Shown: piece by piece, positions 22,430 to 32,887 of the stretch
How the letters are laid out: the number at the start of each line of letters is the position of its first letter
How positions within the stretch are numbered: position 1 is the first letter of the stretch
Assembly: GCA_023213395.1 (NCBI GenBank)
Contig: CM041465.1
Coordinates: 189,665,741 to 189,729,740 of the forward strand
Reading direction: 5' to 3'
From: Cycas panzhihuaensis
Lineage: Eukaryota; Cycadophyta
DNA: 64,000 nucleotides
Position numbers and translations under genes: made by a program
Notes under the pieces: model-generated
Database searches by the model: none
What the model saw: only the letters and a program-made list of their open reading frames with translations
Told to the model about the DNA's origin: nothing

Positions 22430-24076
22430 TTGCGCTCCCCTGACCACCGTGCTCCATCACCCTCACGTTCCTGCAACAAGGGAAAGAAGGTGATTCAAAT
22501 GCTCAAGACCACTCCTCTTTACGAGTTAACCTGGTCTCAAGCCGCGAAGGAGGCAACAGGTACCTCCGCGTCCACCTCGCAGCTCGATCCCCCTCTGGAA
22601 GCTACTCCCCCAGAGATTCCTGCACTTCCCAAGAGTATTCTTGTCTGCCCCGGTCGATTCGACTTGAGGAGAGCCCTTACCCAACCCATAGGGAGGGGTA
22701 AGCCTTTTTCTGTAGTCGAATAACTTCTTATTGTGGCTGCCGGGATGTCCATCATGGACGTCTTGAGAAGTTGCCCGGAGCAATGAGTGCTCCTCTTGGA
22801 AGCTCTTAGATCGAATGACGCGTCCGTTCATGCCTTGGGAACAACCCCAAGTGGCGAACCCGTTATCTCCTTCGATCCCAGAGATCTTCCCGCATCTAGT
22901 GGAAGGGAATGCCAGTGGAACTTCCCTTTCACCATCACTATAGATACTCCCGATTGTATGTTACGAAGAACCGTCGTGGATAATGGTTCTTCTGTCAATG
23001 CCATGCCCTTGCGCGTTATGCAAGAGCTTGGCATTTCTACGTTGGAACCTATTCCATGGCATTGTCAGGGTTATGATGGTAGCGAGAAGACTCCCTTGGA
23101 ATCTGTCTCGATACCCCTTACCCTTGAGGACAAGACTGTCGTTACCAACATCGTCGTCCTCGATGTCGATGTTGATTACAACTTGCTTCTGGGTCAACCA
23201 TGGCTTGACCAAATGGGAGCCGTGTGTTCCACCCGTTGGGGGCAACTTAAATTTGTCCATAATGGACAAATGAAAGTTGTCTTCCACGAGCAATCGCTCG
23301 CCAAACCAGCTAGGCCTTCCGCCCAGGCAAGCCATGGCCATACGAAGGGAAACAAACGCCCTTCTGACCATGCCTCGGCTTGCTCCATTGGAATCCCTGA
23401 TTCCTCTTACCGAGAAGAAGATCCCACACCTTTTTCTCCTAGTTTGATGCATTTTGCTCCTATTGGTGTCGGGAGCTATGGGTATCTTGCTGTGTTTGAT
23501 GACGACAGATCCCATAGTGAGGACGAGGATCGCCCTCACCCAGTCTCATTCCTACGCACCAGTGTAGGGCGTCTTCCTAGCCCTAGGCTCCCTCCTAGGG
23601 CCTCTTTTGTTGTAGAGCCGGGCCACTTTCACATGTCACATGACATTGCGCATGTTGATCATCACGTTCCTGGCTCTTCCATCCTGTCGCTCCCCGTAGG
23701 TGACGATGTTGAGAGTTTCCCTCTTACTGTTTGCGAGGGACCTCTCCTTGACTCTCCTTCGGAGTCTCTTAGGGATGATGGGTAGTTTTCAGGCCAGACC
23801 AGTCCTATCGCTCTCACGCTATCCCGTGCCTCGTCCATTCGAAGTCAAGTCATCCATGGGGTGGACTACTTCGAAGACGACGAGGCTTTGCTGGAACACT
23901 TAGCTGGTTCCATGCCGAGTTTACCTCCTGGTCACCACAAGCTTGGCCACCAGAAGGTCTTAGCGATTGGGTCCACATTCGCTGACCCAATCCCCTCTTT
24001 TGTTTCCTCCCTTCCGGTCGATCTTGCCCCCCTCCATTTTGAGGAGGGGAATGCCATGTGCACGAGGGCAACTTAG
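22430..24076 (+). pseudogene. Aspartic protease and pre-RT linker, copy E
   Basis: The frame at 22787-23785 (332 codons) contains the best preserved protease of the set: FPFTITIDTPDC at residues 47-57, catalytic Asp65 in VDNGSSVN, GYDGSEKTP near 95-103 and the flap/core YNLLLGQPWLDQ at 131-142. A long Ser/Pro/Asp-rich linker follows (CSIGIPDSS, HPVSFLRTS). Stops precede it (TAA at about 22723) and follow it (TAG at about 23785), after which EDDEALLEHLAGS continues to a stop at 24074-24076 in the place where D reads through to RT. Confidence 0.85.
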
Positions 24077-24605
24077 GACATAGTCCTTACCCCGGACAAG
24101 GTCATCAAGGTAGGAGCGGAATGTACCCCTGACGAAGTGAGGGAATACACCCTTCTGTTCTGGGAGTTTCTCGATGTATTCGCGTGGGACTACTTGGACA
24201 TGAAGGGCATTGACCCCTCCATCGTCACGCATAACCTTATGACCTTTCCTCACGCTCACCCCGTGCGTCAGAAGCAGTGTCCCCTTCACCCGAAGCTTTC
24301 GACTGCCGTTAAGATGGAAGTTGAGAAGCTTCTGGAGGCGGGACTCATTTCCTCCATCGATTACCCTAAGTGGGTATCGAATATCGTTCCCATTGCTAAG
24401 AAGAACGGGACCATTCGTATTTGTGTCGATTTTCGCGACATAAATAACGCTTGTCCTAAGGACAACTTTCCTCTTCCTTTCATCGATCAAATAATCAATC
24501 GTACGGCTAGATTCGAAGTCATGTCCTTGACGGACGGCTTCTGCGTCTATAGCCAGATTCAGATTTCTCCCGAAGACTGCCATAAGACGACCTTCACTAC
24601 GCCTT
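24077..24605 (+). pseudogene. Truncated reverse transcriptase, copy E
   Basis: RT from VIKVGAECTPDEVREY through KGIDPSIVTHNL, YPKWVSNIVPIAKKNG, DFRDINNACPKDNFPLP and MSLTDGF to DCHKTTFTTP. Homology ends mid-motif at about 24605, before FAYKAMPFG and the FMDD active site, so no polymerase could be made. The end is a rearrangement breakpoint joining E to the older copy F. Confidence 0.88.
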
Positions 24606-24689
24606 ACCTCCTCATTTTATAAGAGCTACTCTCTTTCTCTCAAGTCACTCTTGCTTCCATGTTTACCTTTGTGTTTAGTGTATGGAGAT

Positions 24690-25230
24690 GAAGGATAGAT
24701 CCACTCTTTTAACTTTATCTATCAACACATTATCTATTAATTTAGAGTCCTAGACATCTTAATCATGGATAATGGTACATCTTTCTGTAACAAGAAGGTG
24801 GATGAACTTTGTAAGAAGTTTAAGATATCTCATAAGACCTCCTCTCCTTATTACCCCTAAGCCAATGGCTAAATTGAATCATCCAACAAAATCCTTATTA
24901 ACATTCTAAAGAAAATGATTGCCCAATCCCAAAGGGATTGGCATCTTCAACTCCATTTTGCCCTATGGGCATATCATACTTCCATTCGTAATGTAACGGG
25001 GATGACCCCATTCTCCCTTGTGTATGGGACTAAAGCAGTCCTCCACCTAAAAGTTAAGAATTCCTCTTTGCAAGCCTCTCTTCGAGGTCTTGTTGATGAG
25101 GAATCATGCCACTAGGCTTGCCTCCTCTATCTCAAAGCCTTAGATGAGAAATACTTAGCAGCATACCAAGAAAACCTTACCTCTAAGGCTAAGGAATAAA
25201 GAACATATGATAAATGTCTACATCTTCATC
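24690..25230 (+). pseudogene. Integrase remnant, copy F
   Basis: Starting with a fragment like FIYQHIIY, the sequence reads ILIMDNGTSFCNKK, SHKTSSPYYP, then a damaged form of the Glu motif (ANG-stop-IESSNK), SQRDWHLQLHFALWAYHTSIRN and GMTPFSLVYGTKAV at 24915-25115. The second catalytic Asp (DNGT) is present; the GPF tail is lost by about 25230. Several stops are present. Confidence 0.85.
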
Positions 25231-25294
25231 CAGGTGGCTATTTGCTCAACCAAGTGATTAAACCTCTCCTAGAGGCTGTCCCTCTCAACCCGCA

Positions 25295-25295
<1 letters not shown>

Positions 25296-25330
<35 letters not shown>
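25296..25330. repeat. (TA)n microsatellite
   Basis: About 35 bp of uninterrupted TA lie at the convergent point between F's integrase and its antisense gene. Shorter TA runs occupy the same place in copies A (about 1284), B (16806), C (34975) and D (45538), so the repeat is inherited with the element and expanded here. Confidence 0.95.
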
Positions 25331-25332
<2 letters not shown>

Positions 25333-25339
25333 ACTCCCT

Positions 25340-26847
25340 AGAGCCTCTCCTCAAGTATGATGACCCTCACATTACCACCTGCATATCTAACTGCTCCTCC
25401 TTAAGCCTCGAGGGCCTACACCCGTGTCTACAACTAATCCCTCTCAGTACATAGCTCTTAGGCCTCTGTAACCCATGCATCTAGTACCCTCACGAGCATA
25501 ATGAAAGCTGCCATGTATCTCCCTGCTACCTTAGGCTTGTCCCCTACTATGATAGGAGGCTGCCCCTCCTTGTATATCTGTGGGAGGAGCTTCACCACCA
25601 CCTACCTAATTAGTTCTCCCATGTCATCTCCACCTGCCATCCATATACATTATGGTGTCAGTAAGAGCATAACTAGTAATCAATCAAAGCTGAAAGAATG
25701 GAAAATAAATCAAATGATCAAAACTTAGAGATAGAGCTAGAGTAAGAAAGGATATCTTACCTCCCAGGGTGCCTAGTACATCCTTAGCTACTATATCCAC
25801 TATTGTAGTTGTGATTTCATCCTCTCCTAGATCCTCTTATCCCTCTATAGTGTTTAGCACACCACCTCCCTATGCTTACTCGACTCCCAGGACCTCTCCT
25901 CCAATTATAGCTATTACTACCTCTTCCATTGCTACCATAGTTGATGCTGCCCCTGGGCCTCTACCAGTAGTTACCTCACCTCCTGCCTTGCTAGCTGTCT
26001 TACTTCCCTCCTCATCAGTCCCCTAGTGAACGGCATGATATAGATCACTAGTATAATCACCCACTATGAGGAGGTCTAATGACATAGCTACAACTAATCG
26101 CCATACATGTGTTGGCTCTCCTACACTCTTAAACCTAGTTTTCCATCTGTACACCATAAGTGCATGAGTTAATATGGGCTAGGGACCTACTAATGGAGTT
26201 GCTCCATGAAAGTGGTCAAAGAACTAGCACTAAAAGAGAGTACAAAATGATAATCCCCCTTGTCCCACTCTCTATATCTGGTCTAGTTGAGTAGTAGGAT
26301 TTTCCACTATCAAAGCAGCCCAATCGAAGTGCTCCCCCTGCTTGTACCTCTAGACTATCACCATCTAAGCTTACAAGATGTATCAATAGTTCTATTTTTA
26401 GGATATCTAGAATAGAATGGTGAAGATAATCATCTTCCTCACATGAGAAATCCTAGCCATGGCGATCGTCCTCAGGGGTATCCCCCTCTGACCCCAACGA
26501 CCCTGACTTATAAAGAATCTAGCTACCTCACGATGGGTAGTGCCAGTACTAAGCAAAGTCCCTAGTACTGCTAGTGAACCCCTATCTGGTACTCCTAAGA
26601 TCCTCTTGACATTCGTAGGAATCATTGTAATATCCCCCACTTGAGGGAGATGGAATACATAGCACCTGTAATCCTAGTGGGAGGCGATATCCACTAGGAG
26701 GGCATGATTTGATGCATATTGTAGTGTCATGATGATCTGCACAAGCCTACAGTATCATAGTATAACTCTCTCCCGCCTCTCCAATAAGTCCATGAAATTA
26801 ATCATGACTATCCCTATGTTCTCGTAGTTGTCAACTGTGATAACAGG
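25340..26847 (-). pseudogene. Antisense PMD gene, copy F, with a phase-1 intron
   Basis: Exon 1 (26847 down to 25761, 1087 nt) starts after a TTCTTTCAG acceptor and reads VITVDNYENIG, LQYASNHALLVDIASH, YVFHLPQVGDITMIP, RILGVP, HREVARFFISQGRW, and FFDHFHGATPLVGP. These follow the plant mobile domain pattern (LL-DIVSHWD, FHLPQVGD, ILGVP). Exon 1 ends in phase 1 at GGGAG|GTAAGA; exon 2 starts at 25633 after GGATGGCAG and continues in frame to IYKEGQPPI and a charged helical tail. In-frame TAG codons at 26392-26394 and 26230-26232 sit exactly where C and D have TAG. PMD proteins in plants (MAIN, MAIL1) act in silencing and genome stability. The role here is unknown. Confidence 0.8.
25634..25760 (-). 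other. Intron of the copy F antisense PMD gene (127 bp)
   Basis: The donor GGGAG|GTAAGATATC and acceptor TATGGATGGCAG|GTGGAG are both canonical. Exon 1 is 1087 nt (362 codons plus one base) and exon 2 begins with the two bases completing that codon. From there to the YxEGQPPI motif it has the same 17-codon spacing as copy D. Conservation of position and phase in a copy this diverged is strong evidence of real splicing. Confidence 0.8.
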
Positions 26848-28074
26848 CTGAAAGAACTAGCAAAAAGCTCAATCTCATTAGCTACGCTCCACTCTGGTAA
26901 GCTAATAGCTCTCTCAGGCCATCAAAAATAAAGAAAATTGCTCTAAAATTAATAAAATATATAGGCTTTCTCATTTTTCAGTTATTTCCCCTAGCACCGC
27001 TACTATATTCATAATACTATAAATATATTAATGGGCCCTGTGAATAGGCCTTTGCCTCATGAGGAAGTTTGCAACACTGTAAACAAATTTACAGTACCGT
27101 GACCTTCCCCTATAAAAATAAAAATAATAATAATAATAAAAGAAATATATTTTTTTATGGACTCTGACAGGTCCACGAGGACTAGGGCTTCCTAATGCCC
27201 TAGTCTAGCCCCTTCCAAGTCCTCAACAGGGTCCTAAAAGGCCTAATTTACCTATATGAGGCCTAAAAACATGATAAAACACATTAATGTTAAAAGTTGA
27301 AATGGAAAGTCTTGGATCTAGATTGGCATACCAGATCTGGCCTAGCTGCTGCCATCTCTCATACCCAGTCTTGATGACTGTCTCTGTGCATTGATCTAAT
27401 AGTTGGATCTCCTCCTCCGAGCATGTGACGGAGGATGAATTCAAGTGTCAAAGATGAAGAGCTCCCAAATCATATGAGGTCACATAAAAATGAATCTATT
27501 TTCACCCCTCGCCCTCATTTTATTCTGCGGTATGCCTTAGAGAACTGCACCCTTTTTCTACCTCGAAAAAGCCACTTAGATCATCCCCCTCCACTGATCT
27601 TAGTTTCCTTCAGGGTCTAGTCCTAATTTTACTCTTAGATATACCTTTTCACCATTGTTTCGTGCATTTATGACACCCTTTTTGGCTCCCATATGAGCCC
27701 TTTTTCTCCTATTTTCTAGTTGACCAAAATGGTACTAGTGTTTATACTCTGGAAGCCTGTTTTGACATACCAAGTCCATTTTTGCTATCCCTTTAGCTCA
27801 TCGAGGCTCTCAACAAGAAGTTCCTCCCTTGCTTAAGCCTCCTCGTTAGTCTTGTACCAGCTTTGTGCCTTAATACTTGGCTTAATTCCCCAATGACTCA
27901 TCTTATTCTATAAGGTAAGCCCTCTGCTAGCCTAGTAGACTACTAGCAAGGCTCTCCTATCCTCTCATGGTTATCCTTTTAAGTTGTCACGAATAGTTAA
28001 GCCTTACTTCTCTACCTTTTACTCTACATGCTTCTTCTCCATTCCTTTATAAGTCTTATCTCTCCTCCCGTACC
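26848..28074. other. Decayed leader/promoter region between F antisense PMD gene and F aRNH
   Basis: By position this equals 42319-43499 in D. A stretch near 27488-27510 (minus strand GAAAATAGATTCATTTTT) aligns with D's leader just after the TATA box, but the TATA block itself is no longer recognisable. Near 27065-27110 a GGTACTGTAAATTTGTTTACAG-like inverted motif may be the relic of the leader palindrome. No gene is visible. Confidence 0.5.
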
Positions 28075-28107
28075 ATGCCTCTCCTCACATACACTGAGGG
28101 AGGTAGT
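28075..28107 (+). pseudogene. aRNH N-terminus, copy F (first 11 codons, before insertion of C)
   Basis: ATG at 28075 encodes MPLLTYTEGGS, matching MSIYIFTDGGS of D and MSLYIFTDSGS of C, with the first catalytic Asp changed to Glu. Copy C is inserted immediately after; the frame resumes at 59256 with HGNLRPNMTTWI. The shared ATG position in three copies supports this as the real start. Confidence 0.75.
28103..28107. repeat. Left target-site duplication of copy C (GTAGT)
   Basis: It pairs with ACAGT at 59251-59255. The two mismatches are transitions, consistent with decay of one original 5-bp site. Confidence 0.6.
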
Positions 28108-30850
28108 TGGATGCGTGTCTACGGGATAACCACCTAGGTACGTAGGGATAGCGAGGATGATCGATGACACTATCAGGTGCAGATAGGAACCTACAAGCAA
28201 GGCAAGTACCACGCAAGTCGCCCCATGTGCTGGAGCATAAGTTCGGGACCTGTGAATGGTACCCAACTACCTAAAGGTGGTTCCCCACTCTAACTAGGAA
28301 GAGGGGAGGCAGAAGAGTAGCCTGGATAGATCTTAGAGAAGAGTCCTCCCACCCTTGGATGGCCAGAAGGGAAGGAAGAGAATCCCTCAAAGGTTTCCCT
28401 ATAGCAGAGGGAAATGCGTAAGGACAAAGTAGGTGAATAACCTATGGTTAAGATCTTCTCGATTGCTTGGCTAGGCGGAAGAAACCGAGGGAAAATGAAG
28501 GGAGTGGGAATGATCGATCGATCAAAAGTTCCCCCCTTTGAAAGAGCAATCAAGAGAAAAGAGGGTGCTAGGGAACACACAAGTAAACTAAACCAAATAT
28601 GACAAGCCAAGAGGGCAAGGGCGAAGTTTACAAGCTGAAGGGAAAGGTTGAAGGGAAGAGATTCCTAAAACACTTTCCTATGATAGGTGTAGTGTATAAG
28701 ATATAACATATAGAATGTAAACAAAAAAGAGAGTTGATTCCCTTTTCCTTTTATGTGGTCTAATTACTACCATGTAAAATCTTTCTAAAAGAAAGAAAGT
28801 GAAACAAAGCAAGAATACATACCCGGAATGAAGACGTGATCGAAGTGGCAACACTCCCATAAGGTGTCCAAATCGCTCCATGAAGCACGACGAAAGAGGG
28901 GTCATGGTAGGGTGAAGCGTGGGGCTTCCTTACCTTCCTCGGAAAGCGGCACTAAACTGCCAAAAGAAAAAGGAAAGTAATAGCAAAAAATGAGATGCTA
29001 TAATAAAATATGAGTAAATGCACTTACCTGAGAGAGAGAGGGAAAGGGAAAAGTCCCTCACGTCCTCTGTGTACCTACAAGTAAGTGAAAATATTCCTTT
29101 CCGGAGAAAGGAGGCTAGCAACACAAGGTGGAGTTCCAATAACACATGTATACATATGCCAAAAATAAATCTCTATACATATATGTTAGTGCTCATGAAT
29201 CACAAGATTGCAGCAATAAATTATGGTAAAAAGAACTACTCAAATGAATGGTAAGCCTCGAAGTTGTCCACCTCCTACAAAGAGCAACCCTACCCTCCCT
29301 CAAGAAGCCACAAGGCAGTGAGGGTATGGTTGTATAACTAGCTAGAAACTGGGGCAACAACAGTGCAAAGGAGCCCAAGGAAATCCTCAATGAGCCAGAG
29401 TGTTATGGGAAGCAAACTAGGCCACCGAGAGAAGGGGCGAACTGGGAAAAGTATCTTGGGCTTATGCGTTGCTCAGATGAGGGAAATGAGCCTGCAAACT
29501 AGCACTGCAACAAGTGCAAATGCTGATTTCAATAGCTAGAAATAGTCTTCTAATCCCTCACCCACTCTAAGAATGGCACAGGGGCAAAGAGGAGGGTTTG
29601 GATGGTGGAAGCCTCTTAGGGAGAGCCAAGATGGTACGAGATCCACCCAACTCTATCCCAAACCCTATGGAGCTCTCTTTGGCCACTATCCTAGGTATGA
29701 AATGTAGGAAAAGATGCCTAAACAATAGAGAAAAAAGTCCAAGCGAAAGGCAAGAAACAACCCTTGAAATAAGATAAGATAAACTAGTGACAAACATACA
29801 AAACCAGGCATAAACTAGACAACGGAAAGACTTTAAACCAATAAATACCTTTAGAGAAAGTGGGAGGTGTTTGTCTCTACAAAAGCCTGCTAAGAAGAGG
29901 CTGGAAAATCTAAGAAAAGGCTGGAGTACAGTAGGTATGGAGCCCCTACTGAGATGGCTAGAGGAAATCTTGCTTTTGAGACCACTTGGTGACTGCCTGG
30001 GCAAGGAGACCCTGAAAACTCCTCAAGGAGGCCCTCTCCAAGACATGCAATGAGCTGTGAAGATGTCACAGTGAAGCCTAAGGAGAGTTAGGTGCTAAAG
30101 AGAAGTTACAGGTCCTAGAAATACAGTAGAGAGCAGACAACAGGTCATTTTTCCTTTGTAATCCTTCCAAAGAGAGCCAAAAGATCCTAAAAATGAGTTG
30201 AGATGGGCTCAATACTCAGCCCTAACCCTAATCAAGTGATTAGGGCTCAGCTAGCGCTAAGGTGAGATGGAAGACACATGGCAATTTTGTAATAAATGTG
30301 AGAATTGCCACAACGATTTTAAAAAATAAAACATAACAATTACACCGTGGGAAACTTTACGGTACCACGGTAAACTTCACGGTACCATGAAATTTGCCGT
30401 GGTGTGGGACCAGAAGACTAAACTAGCCCAAACAACCAGCCAAGGCTGTGGACCAATGTATTAGGAGGCTAGTAGGGGGGCGTGCCCACCTGCCCAAAGG
30501 CAAATAACAGATCGAGAGCCATAAGAAAGGCCATCATAGGACTCAAGGATACAACAAGGAGGCCAATGGCAATGAATCATCATACGAGTGAATATCACAT
30601 AAATCAAGCAAGTCTTAAGGGGAGTAGGGCAAATTGCAAGAAGTAACGCAGCCACTGGGGTGTCACACTTGCTAGGAGTGTACCCCCACTATAGTCGTCA
30701 TAGGCTAAATAGGTGTAGATGGTGCAAACCATCTATGAAAAACATAGCATGCAAGCAAATACTCCTCACAAAAGCAAAAATAAGGTGAGAAACATACCTA
30801 CACTTACATGAGTTGACCTCTCCATATCCATTCATGGAAGCTGGGAAACA
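28108..30850 (-). repeat. 3' LTR, copy C (2.74 kb)
   Basis: Boundaries are TGGATGCGTGTCTACGGG...AGCTGGGAAACA. It pairs with 56488-59250. It contains tandem AAACTT-ACGGTACC and AAACTTCACGGTACC units at 30346-30395. No gene inside. Confidence 0.93.
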
Positions 30851-30862
30851 CTGCTCCCTTGG
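30851..30862 (-). other. Polypurine tract, copy C
   Basis: The minus strand reads CCAAGGGAGCAG immediately before the 3' LTR's TGTTTCCC. F has AAGGGGGCAA in the same place. This primes plus-strand DNA synthesis. Confidence 0.7.
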
Positions 30863-31265
30863 TAGCAGAGCCTCGCCGCTTAGAAGTATTGTGCGATGGT
30901 GAATGTTGGCAACACAACTGTCAGTAGCACATGTGTATATAGATATATAAATCAAGATCGTAACAGTAGTCAAGGATGTGAGTGTCGTGGCAGAACACAT
31001 GGATACGAGGATACAGGTGGAGACCACATAGGGGCTGCCTATGTGCCACCTGGGAATCGACTGGAAAACACGAAGGATGAGGGGGCTGCTCCCATCGCAG
31101 AAGATACAAAGAGATATGCATAATCAAGTAGAAGAAGTGAGTGAACAAAACTAGCAGTCACCATAGTTTAACCTCATCAGCGGCTAGGTTTTGGAGGTGC
31201 GAACAGATCTCGAGATGATGCGTATGATGGCCTAGGACTCGGGTGACAGAGCAACCAGACAAATC
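30863..31265. other. 3' tail between aRNH and PPT, copy C
   Basis: About 400 bp homologous to 41498-41895 in D. No reading frame is shared between the copies and no motif is recognised. Confidence 0.5.
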
Positions 31266-31688
31266 TCAGGGACGGTCAGCAAGAAGAGGGAGGCGACGCT
31301 CAAGGATGAGGCAAACAAGACTATCTACCTCAGCGTTGAGGGCCCGAGGAATGTGTCGAATGTCGACAGACTAAAAACAAGCCAAGAGAGATCTGGCGGT
31401 CGAAGCAAGGGTTCTCAGGTGAGGGCACCACGCCTGGTAAACCTAGGTGAGATGGGACACCACAACTTGGGAGTTGTAAAGCAAGATGATAGGTCCATGA
31501 TAGAAATGGAGAGCATTAGTGAGAGCTTCAATAGCGGCTGTGTACTCAGCTTTATTATTGGTAGCCTCTAAGAGGAAGACCCTAGAGCGCAGGAAATCAT
31601 GTCTGGATGGGCTGCGAAGAATCCATGCAGTGGCAGAAGGTCTAGGGTTATCGCAGCTTCCACTGTCAGTAAAAATGTAGAGAGACAT
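31266..31688 (-). pseudogene. Second (plant/archaeal-type) RNase H, copy C
   Basis: From ATG at 31688 the frame is exactly 423 nt, the same length as in D, with no indel between them. It reads MSLYIFTDSGSC, TNNKAEYTAAIEALTNAL, SQVVVSHL, HIPRALNAEVDSLVCLILE. The first Asp (TDSGS) and the Glu (AEY) remain, but the third acidic residue is Asn (LYNSQ) and the last motif EADSL is EVDSL. Stops interrupt after SHLT (TAG) and after LLACF (TAG). The domain would cut RNA in RNA-DNA hybrids. In Tat elements such a second RNase H normally sits between gypsy RNase H and integrase. Confidence 0.8.
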
Positions 31689-32206
31689 GGGTGACAGAAA
31701 AAGTCCCGGTAATAATAAACAATAATAAAGCAAAAAGAGGCTCGAAAGGCAAGCAAAAAAAAAAAAAGTCTGTGAAGGGTAGGAGGACCCAACAATGAGG
31801 CTACCCAAGGATGAGAGCAGGCTATCTAACCACTGCCTAGGAGTGGGTAGAAAAAGGGCACCCTGGGGTACCAAAGGTTGCTTCAGAAAGTAAAACATGC
31901 CCTAGACGGGGGGAGCATTCCCTTTGGAGGCCCTAGGGACTGAAAAGAGCTGTGGAAACGGGTCTAGGATGGCGAAACGAGCTAAACGAGTATAAACTCG
32001 GGTATGCATGGGAACAGCACACAAAACGAGACAAAAGGGCCCTGCGAAGAAGTGCATTGGCAAGGTGCCATAAATGCACCCACGAGAAAGAGTGAAACAA
32101 AGGCTATAAGAGTGCAACGGGGAACAAGGCTAGAAGGTGAAGGTAATCGGGGATACGAGATGGTCCAGATAATTGCCACGAGAGTTAAAACGGAGATAGT
32201 ATCCGT

Positions 32207-32228
32207 CGGGGCCCCCGCCTATATAAGG
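32207..32228 (+). promoter_or_regulatory. Putative promoter of the copy C antisense PMD gene
   Basis: A GC-rich block GGGGCCCCCGCC directly precedes TATATAAG (32220-32227). The same block, base for base through AAGGAAA, is at 42824 in D, although flanking sequence is clearly diverged. It lies 660-670 bp upstream of the PMD exon in both. On the other strand the aRNH gene starts about 530 bp away, so the region may drive both genes. Confidence 0.6.
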
Positions 32229-32666
32229 AAACTTAACGAAAAACAGATTCATTTTCATGGGCTCTCAAGAGAATCCAGAGCCATTCCCTTACGTAGCGGA
32301 ATGCCACCTAACTTCGGAGGCATGCGAAGGGATATTAGACCATTGGATTGGAGCACAGAGACAGCCATCAAGACCACAGGAGCGAGATGATGACAGCCAG
32401 GCTAGATCTAGTGAGTGGATCCTATGAAACCCAACCCATCTCAGAGTTTTAATTTCATTGTTTTTTGTGTTTTTTATGTAGATTTCTAGGCCCCATATAG
32501 GCGAAAAATGACCTCTCAGAGTCTGAATTAGACCGAGAAAGAGGCGGGACTGGGGCATTAGGCAACCCTAGTCCCGATGGGCCCTGCAGGGGCTTATTCA
32601 GAGGATTTTTTTTTTTTTTTTTGGGCAGAAAACCCCCTTTTGGGGGGGTGCCATTCGCACCGCAGT

Positions 32667-32690
32667 AAAGGTCGCGGTGCCGCGATCTTT
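32667..32690. promoter_or_regulatory. Near-palindrome in the antisense leader, copy C
   Basis: Arms of 11 bp (AAAGGTCGCGG / CCGCGATCTTT, one mismatch) flank a TG centre. It is positionally equivalent to the perfect 13-bp-arm palindrome at 43277-43304 in D. Role unknown; possibly a protein-binding site or leader hairpin. Confidence 0.5.
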
Positions 32691-32887
32691 GCCATGGGGC
32701 CCCGATCACTGTGGGACCTGGGCCAAACTCCATGGTACCATGAAGTTTAGTCCAGTGCAAAGGCAAGACTATGGAAAAAAGAAGATAGGAGCCCGAAGGG
32801 CCCCAAATCTTGATCAGACAGAATGAGAGGCCCTGGTCGAGGGTGAGTGCAAGCTAGGTTTTGACTCATTTTTGGTGGTGTTTGTAG

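Larger units (their letters stand above)
17452..24605 (+). mobile_element. Copy E: 5' half of a Ty3/gypsy element (plus strand)
   Basis: E comprises a 5' LTR (17452-20018), PBS, leader, gag, protease and RT up to DCHKTTFTTP, where homology ends at about 24605. The rest of RT, RNase H and the first half of integrase are absent, and a much more diverged copy (F) continues. The left edge starts cleanly at TGTTTCCC within B's antisense gene, with GATCC (17447-17451) as candidate target site. The partner duplication was not found. Confidence 0.85.

Noticed and set aside
22961-24583. Long minus-strand ORFs (192 and 207 codons) opposite E's protease and RT
   Set aside because: They are shadows of the conserved plus-strand protease/RT frames; the protein motifs are all on the plus strand.
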